In this document: positions 1-8,253 of the stretch, piece after piece
Position numbering within the stretch: position 1 is the first letter of the stretch
Layout of the letters: each line of letters begins with the position of its first letter
Source of the DNA: Palsa-892 sp035556215
GTDB lineage: Bacteria > Pseudomonadota > Alphaproteobacteria > Rhizobiales > Xanthobacteraceae
Length of the DNA: 64,000 bases
Assembly (NCBI GenBank): GCA_035556215.1
Contig: DATMFI010000013.1
Span: 1 to 64,000 of the forward strand
Reading direction: 5' to 3'
The notes under the pieces: generated by a model
Databases searched by the model: none
Seen by the model: the letters and a program-made list of their open reading frames with translations, nothing else
What the model was told of the DNA's origin: nothing
Position numbers and translations under genes: made by a program

Positions 1-97
1 GGACGCTGGTTACGAACCGGCGACTGCGGAAATACAACTCCATGTGCTTCCCACCTTTCGCACATGGACCGTGGAGACCGGCAAGTCTCCGGCGTCC
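1..97 (+). other. candidate multi-stem structured RNA (unassigned)
   Basis: No gene is visible here, but the stretch folds into nested perfect stems: GGACGC (1-6) pairs with GCGTCC (92-97) and encloses GGTT/AACC (8-11/15-18), CCATGTGC/GCACATGG (40-47/60-67) and GGAGAC/GTCTCC (73-78/85-90). This looks like a multi-branch junction. It does not match a tRNA, 5S, RNase P, SRP or cobalamin riboswitch consensus that I can recall. The window edge may cut its 5' part. Seen: the pairing. Inferred: that it acts as RNA. Confidence 0.3.
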
Positions 98-119
98 CGC
101 GCCGCCCTCATTTGGAAGG

Positions 120-147
120 GCGCGAATGGGGTAAACCCCAAACGCGC
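120..147 (+). repeat. 28-nt palindromic element, copy A
   Basis: The outer arms GCGCG/CGCGC (120-124/143-147) enclose a GGGG/CCCC stem (128-131/136-139) with loop TAAA. A second copy lies on the minus strand at 36634-36661 with loop CAAG; all other positions are identical, including the asymmetric AAT and AAA joints. The two loop changes keep the symmetry, as expected for a conserved hairpin. It lies about 150 bases upstream of the DUF3859 pseudogene. Confidence 0.6.
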
Positions 148-296
148 TGTTCGGGCAGGCAAAGTGACGATGATCCGGCAGGAAAAATCCTCGCGCGGTA
201 ACGATGGCGGCTATTTTAAGCATCCGCGCCAATTGTCTGGCCCAAGGCCATTGGCTAACCTTCTTTCGTTGCGGCCTTTCAGGGGGGAGCGGGGCG

Positions 297-791
297 ATGC
301 GCATATTTCTAGTCGGATTGCTTGTTCTGGTCGGCGGGCTCGGAATCGCCGAAGCATAAACGCGCATTGACGGGATCAAGAATATCGAGCGCGGCTATGT
401 GGAGATCACCGAATCGAAAACCATCAACGACAGCTCAATCTCGACAGGGCAACGGACTCAGGCGATCGCAACCTTGACCAAATCCGCAAACCGCATCGAG
501 CTGGCGGAGAACACCGTATTCGGTTTCTTTTTTGTCCTCGATGGTCAGCCGCGCAACGCAAGCGTGAAAGTACGCGTGATCTGGCGCTACCCCGATCCGG
601 GTATCAAGGCCGGCGACAAGATGAAATTCTCGGATGAATACGAAACGCAATTGCAGCTCAGCCATAAACAGTGGCTTTACTGGAACACCGGCGATATCTG
701 GAATGAAGTGCCGACGGGCATCTGGACTTGCGAGCTTTGGTATGGCGAGCGCCGGATTACGCGGCAGGATTTCGAAGTCGCCCGCAATTAG
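297..791 (+). pseudogene. DUF3859 secreted protein, broken by an in-frame TAA
   Basis: ATG 297 opens a clean signal peptide (MRIFLVGLLVLVGGLGIAEA) and is followed at once by TAA (357-359). The same frame then continues without a stop to 791 as a complete DUF3859-type domain: TRIDGIKNIERGY at its start, then WRYPDPGI and GIWTCELWYGERR near the C-terminus. A single change such as CAA to TAA at the signal-peptide/mature junction explains this. A GTG at 399 could restart translation but would lose export and the first strand. DUF3859 proteins are short secreted beta-rich proteins of unknown function. The upstream AGGGGGGAGC is a good ribosome site. A sequencing error is the main alternative. Confidence 0.75.
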
Positions 792-854
792 CCTATTGGT
801 TTACTTCCGTTTGACAGTCATGCACGGAGCGCTCATCTAATCCGGGATAGCGCC

Positions 855-1307
855 ATGAATTCGATCTACACCATCGGCTACGAACAGGCCTCCCTCCATG
901 ACGTCATCGCGGCGCTGAAGGCCGCGAAGATCAAGCTCCTGATCGACACCCGCGCCGTCGCCGCATCGCGCCGCGCCGGCTTCTCCAAGAAGATGCTTGC
1001 CGCTTCGCTCGAAGCCGCCGGCATCGCCTACCTTCATCTGCAAAAGCTCGGCACGCCCGCCGATGGGCGCGCGGCCGCGCGCGCCGGTGATTTCAAGAAG
1101 CTCTGGAAAGTTTACGGCAAGCATCTTCGCACGCGGGAAGCCAAAGCCGCGCTCGACGAATTGGAAACCATTTTGCAAAAGACCAGGCGCGTATGCCTGC
1201 TCTGTTACGAGCGCGAGCCCGCCGAGTGCCATCGCAGCAAGATCGCCGGGATCATGCATGAGCGCACCGGCCAGAAGATCGAAAACCTTTACGCGGTGCC
1301 GGTATGA
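855..1307 (+). CDS. DUF488 family protein
   Basis: 150 residues. The N-terminal YTIGYE and the C-terminal cysteine motif CLLCYEREPAECHR (residues 114-127) are hallmarks of DUF488, a small family of unknown biochemical role with conserved Cys and His suggestive of metal or nucleic-acid binding. It overlaps the next gene by ATGA, so the two are translationally coupled; DUF488 and DUF72 genes often sit together. ATG 855 is preferred because it gives the family N-terminus. The family call is secure, the function unknown. Confidence 0.85.
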   Translation: MNSIYTIGYEQASLHDVIAALKAAKIKLLIDTRAVAASRRAGFSKKMLAASLEAAGIAYLHLQKLGTPADGRAAARAGDFKKLWKVYGKHLRTREAKAALDELETILQKTRRVCLLCYEREPAECHRSKIAGIMHERTGQKIENLYAVPV

Positions 1308-2110
1308 AAGCAGGAAAAATCTATACGGGGATCGGCGGCTGGACGTTCGAGCCGTGGCGCGGCGTCTTCTATCCCAAGGGCCTCGCGCATGCGAAGGAGC
1401 TTGCCTACGCCGCCTCGAAGCTTACTTCCATCGAAGTGAACGGCACCTTTTACGGCACGCAGAAACCTGCCGTGTTCCGCAAATGGGCGAGTGAGGTCCC
1501 GGACGGCTTTCTGTTTTCGCTGAAGGGCGTGCGCTACGTCACCAATCGCCGCGTGCTCGCCGAGGCCGGCGACTCGCTGAAGCGTTTCCTCGATTCGGGC
1601 ATCACCGAACTCGGCGATCATCTCGGCCCCCTGCTCTGGCAGTTTCAGCCGGCGAAAAAATTCGACGAAGCCGATTTCGGCAGGTTTCTCGAATTGCTGC
1701 CCGAGAAGTTCGGCGGCCGCAGGCTGCGCCACGTCGTCGAAGTGCGCCACGACAGTTTCTGCACGCCCGCCTTCATCAAGCTGTTGAAACGGTTCAACAC
1801 CGCCGTCGTTTTCGCCGAGCATGCGAGCTATCCGGCGATCGCCGACATCACCAGCGATTTCGTTTACGCCCGGCTGCAAAAAGGCAAGGACACGATCAAG
1901 ACCTGTTATCCGGCGAAAGCGCTCGAAGCCTGGGCGAAGCGCGCGAAGCTCTGGGCTTCCGGCAAGGAGCCTTCGGATCTGCCGCGCGTCGAGAAGACAA
2001 AGGCCAAGCCCGCCCCGCGCGATGTGTTTCTATATTTCATTCACGAGGGCAAGGTTCGCGCGCCCGCGGCGGCTTCCTATTTAATTCAACACCTGGAAGC
2101 AGCCGGATAG
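1304..2110 (+). CDS. DUF72 (YecE-like) TIM-barrel protein
   Basis: 268 residues, the usual length for DUF72/YecE. It has the family start YTGIGGWTFEPWRGVFYP (residues 7-24) and the EVNGTFYG strand (44-51) that carries conserved polar residues at the mouth of the predicted TIM barrel. It starts inside the stop of the DUF488 gene (ATGA), so it is the second gene of a two-gene operon. No enzymatic activity is established for this family. The C-terminus is basic and proline-rich around residues 230-240, then ends in an amphipathic helix. Confidence 0.85.
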   Translation: MKAGKIYTGIGGWTFEPWRGVFYPKGLAHAKELAYAASKLTSIEVNGTFYGTQKPAVFRKWASEVPDGFLFSLKGVRYVTNRRVLAEAGDSLKRFLDSGITELGDHLGPLLWQFQPAKKFDEADFGRFLELLPEKFGGRRLRHVVEVRHDSFCTPAFIKLLKRFNTAVVFAEHASYPAIADITSDFVYARLQKGKDTIKTCYPAKALEAWAKRAKLWASGKEPSDLPRVEKTKAKPAPRDVFLYFIHEGKVRAPAAASYLIQHLEAAG

Positions 2111-2249
2111 AGAACTTCGGAGAAGCTGTCAGGCGGCTGTTAGCGAAGGTACTTGGACTTTAGTCCGCCATCCCGCATCGCGGCGAAGTGGTTGGCGGTA
2201 CTCGGTGCGCGGGGCTTCGCGGCCGCGCGCTCCGACGATATGATGCCGT

Positions 2250-3365
2250 ATGGGGCAAATGAAATATCGCTATTGGGGCGCTCTCCGTTTCTTTCTCGCG
2301 CTGCTGGTTGTCCTCCATCATTTCAGAGTGATCGGCGGGCCCACGATCAATTCCGCTATCGGTTTTTTTCTTCCGGGCACCGTAGCCGTGATGGTGTTCT
2401 TCGCGTTGTCAGGCTTCATAATTCTCGAGGCCATTTACAGCGTTTATTCCGACAGGCCAGGACGGTTTATTGCCAACCGGGCAATCAGAATCCTGGCGCC
2501 TTACTATCCGCTCTTGATCGGATCGATTGCCCTGCTCTCGACCTATCTCTTCCTTTCAGGTGCACCGAATATCGAGGGCCATGTAAACAACGTTCTGGGC
2601 TGGAACGATCTCAGCGCCGAAAATATAGGATCAAACGCTTTCTATCTTTGGGTGAACGGTGGATTCCCATTCTTCCACGAGTTTCGTTCCGAACTTTTAG
2701 TGCCGTTCTGGACAGTGCGCATCGAATTCGCGTTTTATCTTGTCTGCTTTGCGGGTCTGTGCATCGCGAAGTATTTAATGCCAAAGTCATCACGGCCGGC
2801 GGCTATAGACCGGGTATGCCTCGCCGCCGTGATAGCAACGGCATTCATTTGCTCTTATCTTCTCATCGATGCTCGGCCGCAGACCTGGGATGCGCTGTAC
2901 CCCGGAATCGTCACATTCTTTCCTCTAGGCGCTGCAGCGTTTCTTGCCGCCGAGAGAATGCAGGCAATCAAGTTCGCTATACCGATTTTGCTCGTATTGA
3001 GCGTCATCGGATTTCATGGCTCGGTATGGTCTGTGCCTTGGCCGAATTTCACGGCTCAATGCGTGCTGCTCATCGGACTTCTGGCTGCTGCTTATTTCAC
3101 ACGGAACCTGGAATTTCCGGCGTTTAAAGCTTGGGACGTTTGGCTCGGTAGCCTGTCCTATTCGCTCTATCTGACCCACATCATTGTGCAGATTATTTTT
3201 AAAAACTTCATCGGCAATGGGCCGGTTGTTTTCCTTGCAGGCGTTATCGTGTCCCTGGGCTTCGCCATTCTTTATCAAGCCATGACGCAGCCGCTCATTG
3301 ATCGTGTGCGTGATGCAGTACGCGGCAGCCCCATCAATCGCAGTCCGAAGGCGGCTACGGCATGA
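2250..3365 (+). CDS. acyltransferase 3 family membrane protein
   Basis: 371 residues with about ten hydrophobic segments. The start RYWGALRFFLALLVVLHHF and the following FFALSGFII are typical of the acyltransferase-3 (OafA/YrhL) fold, with the paired His 23-24 after the first membrane segment as the expected catalytic histidines. These enzymes O-acylate surface polysaccharides or other exported glycans. No polysaccharide cluster is nearby, so the acceptor is unknown. The DNA has visibly more A/T-rich codons (TTT, ATT, AAT) than its neighbours, which hints at transfer. ATG 2250 is chosen because the family motif starts within a few residues. Confidence 0.85.
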   Translation: MGQMKYRYWGALRFFLALLVVLHHFRVIGGPTINSAIGFFLPGTVAVMVFFALSGFIILEAIYSVYSDRPGRFIANRAIRILAPYYPLLIGSIALLSTYLFLSGAPNIEGHVNNVLGWNDLSAENIGSNAFYLWVNGGFPFFHEFRSELLVPFWTVRIEFAFYLVCFAGLCIAKYLMPKSSRPAAIDRVCLAAVIATAFICSYLLIDARPQTWDALYPGIVTFFPLGAAAFLAAERMQAIKFAIPILLVLSVIGFHGSVWSVPWPNFTAQCVLLIGLLAAAYFTRNLEFPAFKAWDVWLGSLSYSLYLTHIIVQIIFKNFIGNGPVVFLAGVIVSLGFAILYQAMTQPLIDRVRDAVRGSPINRSPKAATA

Positions 3366-3410
3366 CACCGTCTCCCCGGATCGCGAAAACTACGCGCCCC
3401 TGAATGCGGC

Positions 3411-4556
3411 TTAGTCCAATGTCCTTCTGAACCGCGTCACCGCGATCGCCATGGCGATCAGCATCAGGACCAAAAGCGCGGTCGCATCGAAGCGCAGATC
3501 GGTAAGCGTCGACCCTTTCAGCATCACCGCGCGCGCGATTCGGATGAAATGCGTGAGCGGAAAAATCTCGCCGAGATACTGCGCCCATTGCGGCATGCCG
3601 GCGAACGGAAACAGAAAGCCCGACAGCAGCATGCTCGGCAGGAACGACATCATCGACATTTGCACCGCCTGCAACTGATTGTCGGCGAGTGTCGAAAACG
3701 TGAAACCCATCGCAAGATTGGTTGCGATGAACAACGTGGTGAGCAACGACAGCAGAAAGAAGTTGCCGACGATCGGCACATGGAACATCAGCACCCCTGC
3801 CCCGATGATAAGCGCCGCCTGCATCACGCCGATCAGCACATAAGGCGCGATCTTGCCGAGCATGATTTCGAGCGGCGTGATCGGCATCGAAAGCAGGCTC
3901 TCCATCGTGCCGCGCTCGACTTCGCGCGTGACCGAAAGCGACGTGAAGATCAGCATCGTCATGGTGAGGATGGTGCCGAGCAGGCCCGGCACGATGTTGA
4001 GCTCGGTCTTGCCCGCGGGGTTGTAGCGCGCATGCGTCCGGATCTCGAACGGCGGCGGCCCGCTTTCGGGAATGCCGAGATCGTGCATCAGTGCCGTCTT
4101 TACGATCCCGTTGAGCGCCGCGAGCGCCGAGCCCGCCGCCACCGGGTCGGTCGCATCGGCCGCCACCAAAAGCGCCGGCGTATCGCCGCGCCGGACACCG
4201 CGCTCGAAATTCGCGGGGATCTCGACACCGAACAGCACCTTGCCCGAGGCGAGCAGATGATCGAATTCGTCGGGCGTCCGGGCCTGATACTCGATCTTGA
4301 AATATTTGGTGTTCTTGAGCGCCGCCAGGATCGAGCGGCCGACATCGGAATTTTCCTGCAACAGCACCGCCGTCGGCAGATCGCGCGGCGTCGTATTGAT
4401 CGCGTAGCCGAACAGGATGAGTTGCATCAACGGCACCGAGATCATCGTCGCCAGCGTCACGCGGTCGCGCCGGAGCTGCAGGACCTCCTTCAGCATCATC
4501 GCGAAGACCTTGCGGAGAAAGCCGTCGGCGCGGAAAATTTCGACAAGCCGCATCAT
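3411..4556 (-). CDS. ABC-2 type exporter permease
   Basis: 381 residues. One N-terminal membrane helix (about 36-54) is followed by a long extracytoplasmic domain and five C-terminal helices, the plan of YhhJ/YbhR-type permeases. The TREVERGTMESLLSMPITPLE segment after the loop is the conserved permease coupling region. ATG 4556 overlaps the ATPase stop (ATGA), which settles the start against a longer in-frame reading to 4628. It is last in the tetR-hlyD-ATPase-permease operon. Only one permease is present, so a homodimer is likely. Substrate unknown, presumably a drug or toxic metabolite. Confidence 0.88.
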   Translation of the reverse strand: MMRLVEIFRADGFLRKVFAMMLKEVLQLRRDRVTLATMISVPLMQLILFGYAINTTPRDLPTAVLLQENSDVGRSILAALKNTKYFKIEYQARTPDEFDHLLASGKVLFGVEIPANFERGVRRGDTPALLVAADATDPVAAGSALAALNGIVKTALMHDLGIPESGPPPFEIRTHARYNPAGKTELNIVPGLLGTILTMTMLIFTSLSVTREVERGTMESLLSMPITPLEIMLGKIAPYVLIGVMQAALIIGAGVLMFHVPIVGNFFLLSLLTTLFIATNLAMGFTFSTLADNQLQAVQMSMMSFLPSMLLSGFLFPFAGMPQWAQYLGEIFPLTHFIRIARAVMLKGSTLTDLRFDATALLVLMLIAMAIAVTRFRRTLD

Positions 4557-5491
4557 TGGAAATTGTCCTTCGACCGGCTCATCAGGTCGATGAAGACGTC
4601 CTCGAGCGACGGCTCCGACTTCCCCCACTTGTATTTCTTGTCGGCGCGGAACGGCTTGATCGCGGTCTCCAGCTTTTTGCCGTCGCGCCCGGAGACATGC
4701 AGGCTGTTGCCGAACGGCGCCACCATATCGACGCCTTCCGTGTGCTCGAGCTTGACCTGCAACGGCATCAGGTCGTCGCCGCTGACGTTGTAGGTGGTGA
4801 GGCCCGAATGCGAGACGACTTCATCGACCGTGCCGCGCGCGAGAATTTCGCCATAGGCGATGTAAGCGATCTCGTGGCAGCGTTCGGCTTCATCCATGTA
4901 ATGCGTCGAGACGAGCACCGTGAGCCCGTCCGCGGCGAGCGCGTGAATTTCGCTCCAGAATTCGCGCCGCGCTTTCGGGTCGACGCCCGCCGTCGGCTCG
5001 TCAAGAAGCAGCAATTGCGGATCGGGCAGCGTACAGGCGCCGAGCGCGAGCCGCTGCTTCCAGCCGCCCGAAAGATCCCCGGCCACCTGCTCCTCGCGAC
5101 CCTTGAGGCCGAGCCGCTCGATCATGTCGCGCGCGGCCTTGGGCGGATTTTTGATGCCGTAGATGCGCGCGACAAATTCGAGATTCTCGCGCACCGAAAG
5201 ATCCTGATAAAGGCTGAAGCGCTGCGTCATGTAGCCGACCAGCCGCTTGATCTTGTCGGATTCGGTGATGATCTCGTAGCCGAGACAAGTGCCGTGACCG
5301 GAATCGGGCGTGAGCAGCCCGCACAGCATGCGGATCGTCGTCGTCTTGCCCGAGCCGTTCGGCCCGAGAAAGCCGTAGATCATGCCGCGCTTCACCTGCA
5401 TCGAAAGATCGCGCACGACCGTGCGGCCGTCGAAGGATTTCGTCAGCCCTTCGACGTCGATGACGACATCGCTTCCGGTGCCGTTCGCCAT
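4553..5491 (-). CDS. ABC exporter ATP-binding protein
   Basis: 312 residues with Walker A GPNGSGKTT (43-51), Q-loop Gln90, Walker B LLLLDEPTAGVDP (160-172) and switch His197. The signature is LSGGWKQR (140-147), with Trp where LSGGQ is usual. The C-terminal 80 residues resemble the extra domain of exporter ATPases such as YbhF/YadG. It abuts hlyD (stop and start adjacent at 5491/5492) and overlaps the permease by four bases. With the membrane fusion protein it should energise an efflux pump resembling a reduced YbhGFSR system with a single ATPase domain. Confidence 0.88.
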   Translation of the reverse strand: MANGTGSDVVIDVEGLTKSFDGRTVVRDLSMQVKRGMIYGFLGPNGSGKTTTIRMLCGLLTPDSGHGTCLGYEIITESDKIKRLVGYMTQRFSLYQDLSVRENLEFVARIYGIKNPPKAARDMIERLGLKGREEQVAGDLSGGWKQRLALGACTLPDPQLLLLDEPTAGVDPKARREFWSEIHALAADGLTVLVSTHYMDEAERCHEIAYIAYGEILARGTVDEVVSHSGLTTYNVSGDDLMPLQVKLEHTEGVDMVAPFGNSLHVSGRDGKKLETAIKPFRADKKYKWGKSEPSLEDVFIDLMSRSKDNFQ

Positions 5492-6262
5492 CTACTGCGC
5501 CTTCGGTTGCAGCGTCACGCTCACCGGCTGGCCGACACGCAATGCGTCGGGCTGCGCCGGCAGCGCCTCGATCAGAAAGACAAGCTTCGAGCGCTCGTCC
5601 TGGCTGTAGATTACCGGCGGCGTGTATTCGGATTGCCGCGAGATGAAGCTGACTTTCGCCTTGAGATCGGTCGCGCAGCCGTCGCAACTGACCGCCACCT
5701 CGTCGCCGGGAGAAATCTGCGGCAAGAGCGCTTCGGGTACATAGAAACGCACCTTGATATTGCCAGGCGGCAGCACCGAGATGACCGGCTTTCCGGCCGG
5801 CACCAGCTCGCCGGGGCGGAAATAAACCTGCTGCACCGTGCCGGTCACGGGGCTTACGAGCTTGCGGCGATCGAGCCGCGTCTGCGCCGAACGCACCGCG
5901 GATTCTGCCTGCAACTTGGCGGCCTGCGCCTGATCGAATGTCGCCTGCGTCCCCGTCTTGTTCTTGAGCAGCGTCTCGGCGCGCATCAAGGCCTGCTCGG
6001 CATTGGCAAGCGTCGCACGCGCCGCCCGCAGGTCGGCGCTCTGCAGATCTTCATCGACGGTGAAGACCGGTTGGCCTTTCTCGAGCTTGTCGCCTTCCCG
6101 CACCGAAAGCGTTTCGACGCGGCCCTGCTCGTCCGGCCCGACAAAGATGAGATTGGCCTCGACCCAGCCCTGCACGGTGAGGTCGCCGTTTCTGCCGCAG
6201 GCCGCAAGCACAAGCGCCGCCGCCACAAGCGCGAACCGCAAAAGAGGTTGCAAAGCGATCAT
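5492..6262 (-). CDS. HlyD-family membrane fusion lipoprotein
   Basis: 256 residues. The leader ends in a lipobox LAAC, so Cys22 is probably lipidated. The central part has a lipoyl-like half (VETLSVREGDKLEKGQPVF), a short Ala/Gln-rich coiled coil and the second half (VSPVTGTVQQVYFRPGELV), followed by a beta-barrel domain. This is the YbhG-like periplasmic adaptor that links the inner-membrane ABC exporter to an outer-membrane channel; no channel gene is adjacent. ATG 6262 overlaps the TetR stop by four bases. Anchoring by lipid rather than a membrane helix fits the short leader. Confidence 0.86.
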   Translation of the reverse strand: MIALQPLLRFALVAAALVLAACGRNGDLTVQGWVEANLIFVGPDEQGRVETLSVREGDKLEKGQPVFTVDEDLQSADLRAARATLANAEQALMRAETLLKNKTGTQATFDQAQAAKLQAESAVRSAQTRLDRRKLVSPVTGTVQQVYFRPGELVPAGKPVISVLPPGNIKVRFYVPEALLPQISPGDEVAVSCDGCATDLKAKVSFISRQSEYTPPVIYSQDERSKLVFLIEALPAQPDALRVGQPVSVTLQPKAQ

Positions 6263-6942
6263 GCGGACTCCACTTCGCCAAACAGGATTTGCATTTGCGC
6301 GCGCAGGAGTTCGCGCGCGTCGAGTTTCTCAAAGCGATCAAACAGGCCCGACCAGATGATCGCCATGATGCCCGGCGCCGCGATCAATTGCGGAAAGCGC
6401 ACGAGCGAAGCATGTTTGATCTCGCCGGCATCGACGGCGCGCTGCAAGCGCTTGCGCGCTCCTCCGAAGATTTTTGACAGCACCTCGCGATAATAGAACT
6501 CGGCAAGTTTCGGGAAGCGCGGCCCTTCCGTCATCATCAACCGTATAATGTCCTTGCGGCGCGTTTCGAATACTTCGCGCACGAACAGTTCGACCACCTG
6601 CCCCGCAAGGACTTTCAGCGGAATGTCCGATTGCAACACCTGCTCGATGGTGCCGACGAACGGCCCCATCAACGAGCGGATGATTTCCCGAAACAGCGCA
6701 TCCTTATCGCGGAAATGAAGATAGATCGTACCCTTCGCGACACCCGCGCGCTTGGCGACGTCATCGAGCCGTGCCGCTGCAAAGCCGCGGGCGGCGAATT
6801 CCTCGAGCGCCGCCGCAAGAATGGCGTCGCGCCGCGCAGCGCTTTGCTCGTCGCGCCGCTGCCGCGTGCCCTTTTTCGAGCCGCTGACCCGGGAAGACGC
6901 CGGCTGCCGCGAACCGGCACGCTTGGAAACAGGCCTCGTCAT
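6259..6942 (-). CDS. TetR-family repressor of the ABC export operon
   Basis: 227 residues. A basic, disordered N-terminal tail (1-33) precedes the TetR helix-turn-helix: AARRDAILAAALEEFAARGF, then LDDVAKRAGVAKGTIYLHF (59-77). The rest is a helical ligand-binding domain. It is first in the operon, overlaps hlyD by ATGA, and faces a perfect 18-bp palindrome (6961-6978) starting 18 bases upstream of its start. It should therefore repress its own operon, with the pump substrate as the likely inducer. The order tetR-hlyD-ATPase-permease recalls cecR-ybhGFSR of E. coli. Confidence 0.88.
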   Translation of the reverse strand: MTRPVSKRAGSRQPASSRVSGSKKGTRQRRDEQSAARRDAILAAALEEFAARGFAAARLDDVAKRAGVAKGTIYLHFRDKDALFREIIRSLMGPFVGTIEQVLQSDIPLKVLAGQVVELFVREVFETRRKDIIRLMMTEGPRFPKLAEFYYREVLSKIFGGARKRLQRAVDAGEIKHASLVRFPQLIAAPGIMAIIWSGLFDRFEKLDARELLRAQMQILFGEVESA

Positions 6943-6960
6943 GATCGTTTCTTCAAATTA

Positions 6961-6978
6961 TGACTGACTAGTCAGTCA
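6961..6978. promoter_or_regulatory. TetR operator (18-bp perfect palindrome)
   Basis: TGACTGACTAGTCAGTCA is a perfect inverted repeat located 18 bases upstream of the tetR ATG, where it would cover the core promoter. TGACTGAC-type half sites are common for TetR repressors of this pump class. Binding by the adjacent TetR is inferred. Confidence 0.8.
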
Positions 6979-7056
6979 TTTATAGCAGAAGCGGAAATGG
7001 AGTCGATAGCCAGCCCCAACGGCCGGCTAACCCGTTTGTTCCATTGGGAAATTCGC

Positions 7057-8253
7057 CTATTCGGCGGGCTGCATCCGCATATTCGTCCGCTCGACCCGCG
7101 TCGCGAGCACTGCGATCATGACCGTGCAGAACGCAAAGAGCGCGGCGAAGATCGCGGTTGTGCCGAGCAGCAGGCCTGAACCGCCCTTCCCGTACAACGC
7201 AGCGATCATCGCGACGGCAAGACCGCTGGAGATGAACGTGAGGAAGAAACGGACAGCATAGATCCGCCCGCGCCACGCATCGGCGGTATATCGCGCGATC
7301 ACGAGGTCGCCCACCGTGATCTGCCCGTAGATCGCCGCGATCGAAAGCGCGAGTGCAAACAAGAGTGCGTAGCCTGTGGTGACGGTCGTCAGCGCGACTC
7401 CGATGCCCTGCATGACGCCGATGATCGCGAACAGAATATGCGGCCGGAAATATTGCACGAGTTGACCGACGGTGAGTTGCGCAATGCCGCCGAACAGCAG
7501 CACAGCGGTCGCGATCGAACCGATCCATGCCAGCGGAATATCGCCGCGAATTCCTTCGTCGACAATTTTCGGAATCGAGATCGTTATGGTGTTGAACACG
7601 ATCCCGCCCGAGAACGATATCACCGCGTAAACGCCGAAGAACAGTGCCGCCATCGCGAAGGTCATCTTCGCTTCGGCGGTGCGCTTGCGCTCCGCCGGAC
7701 GCTCCCTCTCCTGGCCGGTCATGACAAGGAAAGCGACGCCAATCGCCGCGCAGATCAGCGCGGGAATGACGAAGGCCATCCGCCAGCCAAGCAGCGATGC
7801 GATGACGCCGGTGATGCCGGGCGCCAGCGCAACACCGAGATTGCCGAACACGCCATTGGTCGCGATATCGCGGCCGCGATTTTTTGAATTCGCAATCAGA
7901 ACGGTCGTACCGATGGGGTGATAGATCGCGGCAAATACGCCGAGAACGAACAATGCGATCGCCAGCATGATCAAATTCGGCGCCATCGCGGCGGCGGCGA
8001 GCGAACCCGCGCAACCGAAAAAGAAAATCGCCATCATGTTTCGGCGGCTCCAGTGATCGCCGATCCAGCCCGCCGGCAACGAAAACAGGCCGAACGCGAC
8101 AAAGCACGCGGTCGAGAGCGCAATCAGTTCCGAATAGGAGCGATTAAGCTCGGCCTGCATGCCGATCACCACCGTCGGGAAAATCAGCAGGACGTAGTGG
8201 TCGGCAAAGTGGGCAATGTTGATGAAGGCGAGCTGGCGTTTCGTTTCGCTCAT
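7057..8253 (-). CDS. MFS transporter
   Basis: 398 residues with twelve predicted membrane helices in two six-helix halves, the usual MFS layout and length. The loop after helix 2 carries the family motif GWIGDHWSRRNMM, and QERERPAERKRTAE forms the charged central loop. The start HFADHYVLLIFPTVV resembles fosmidomycin-resistance (Fsr)-like and related secondary transporters. Substrate not predictable. It is transcribed alone towards the TetR operator region, with about 114 bases between its stop and the tetR start. ATG 8253 directly begins the first helix region. Confidence 0.85.
   Translation of the reverse strand: MSETKRQLAFINIAHFADHYVLLIFPTVVIGMQAELNRSYSELIALSTACFVAFGLFSLPAGWIGDHWSRRNMMAIFFFGCAGSLAAAAMAPNLIMLAIALFVLGVFAAIYHPIGTTVLIANSKNRGRDIATNGVFGNLGVALAPGITGVIASLLGWRMAFVIPALICAAIGVAFLVMTGQERERPAERKRTAEAKMTFAMAALFFGVYAVISFSGGIVFNTITISIPKIVDEGIRGDIPLAWIGSIATAVLLFGGIAQLTVGQLVQYFRPHILFAIIGVMQGIGVALTTVTTGYALLFALALSIAAIYGQITVGDLVIARYTADAWRGRIYAVRFFLTFISSGLAVAMIAALYGKGGSGLLLGTTAIFAALFAFCTVMIAVLATRVERTNMRMQPAE

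Noticed and set aside
1..203. Cobalamin riboswitch or tRNA at the left edge
   Set aside because: A GGAGAC/CCGGC stretch on the minus strand recalls a B12 box, but the other conserved B12 segments are missing. The GGTTCGTAACC arm does not fit a T-loop.
44..370. 108-codon plus-strand frame near the left edge
   Set aside because: It crosses the hairpins and the signal peptide of the DUF3859 gene in another frame and has no recognisable sequence.
4556..6493. 645-codon open frame on the plus strand
   Set aside because: It lies wholly antisense to the ABC permease, ATPase and HlyD genes, is Arg/His/Asp-rich and shows no family motifs. It is a high-GC shadow frame.
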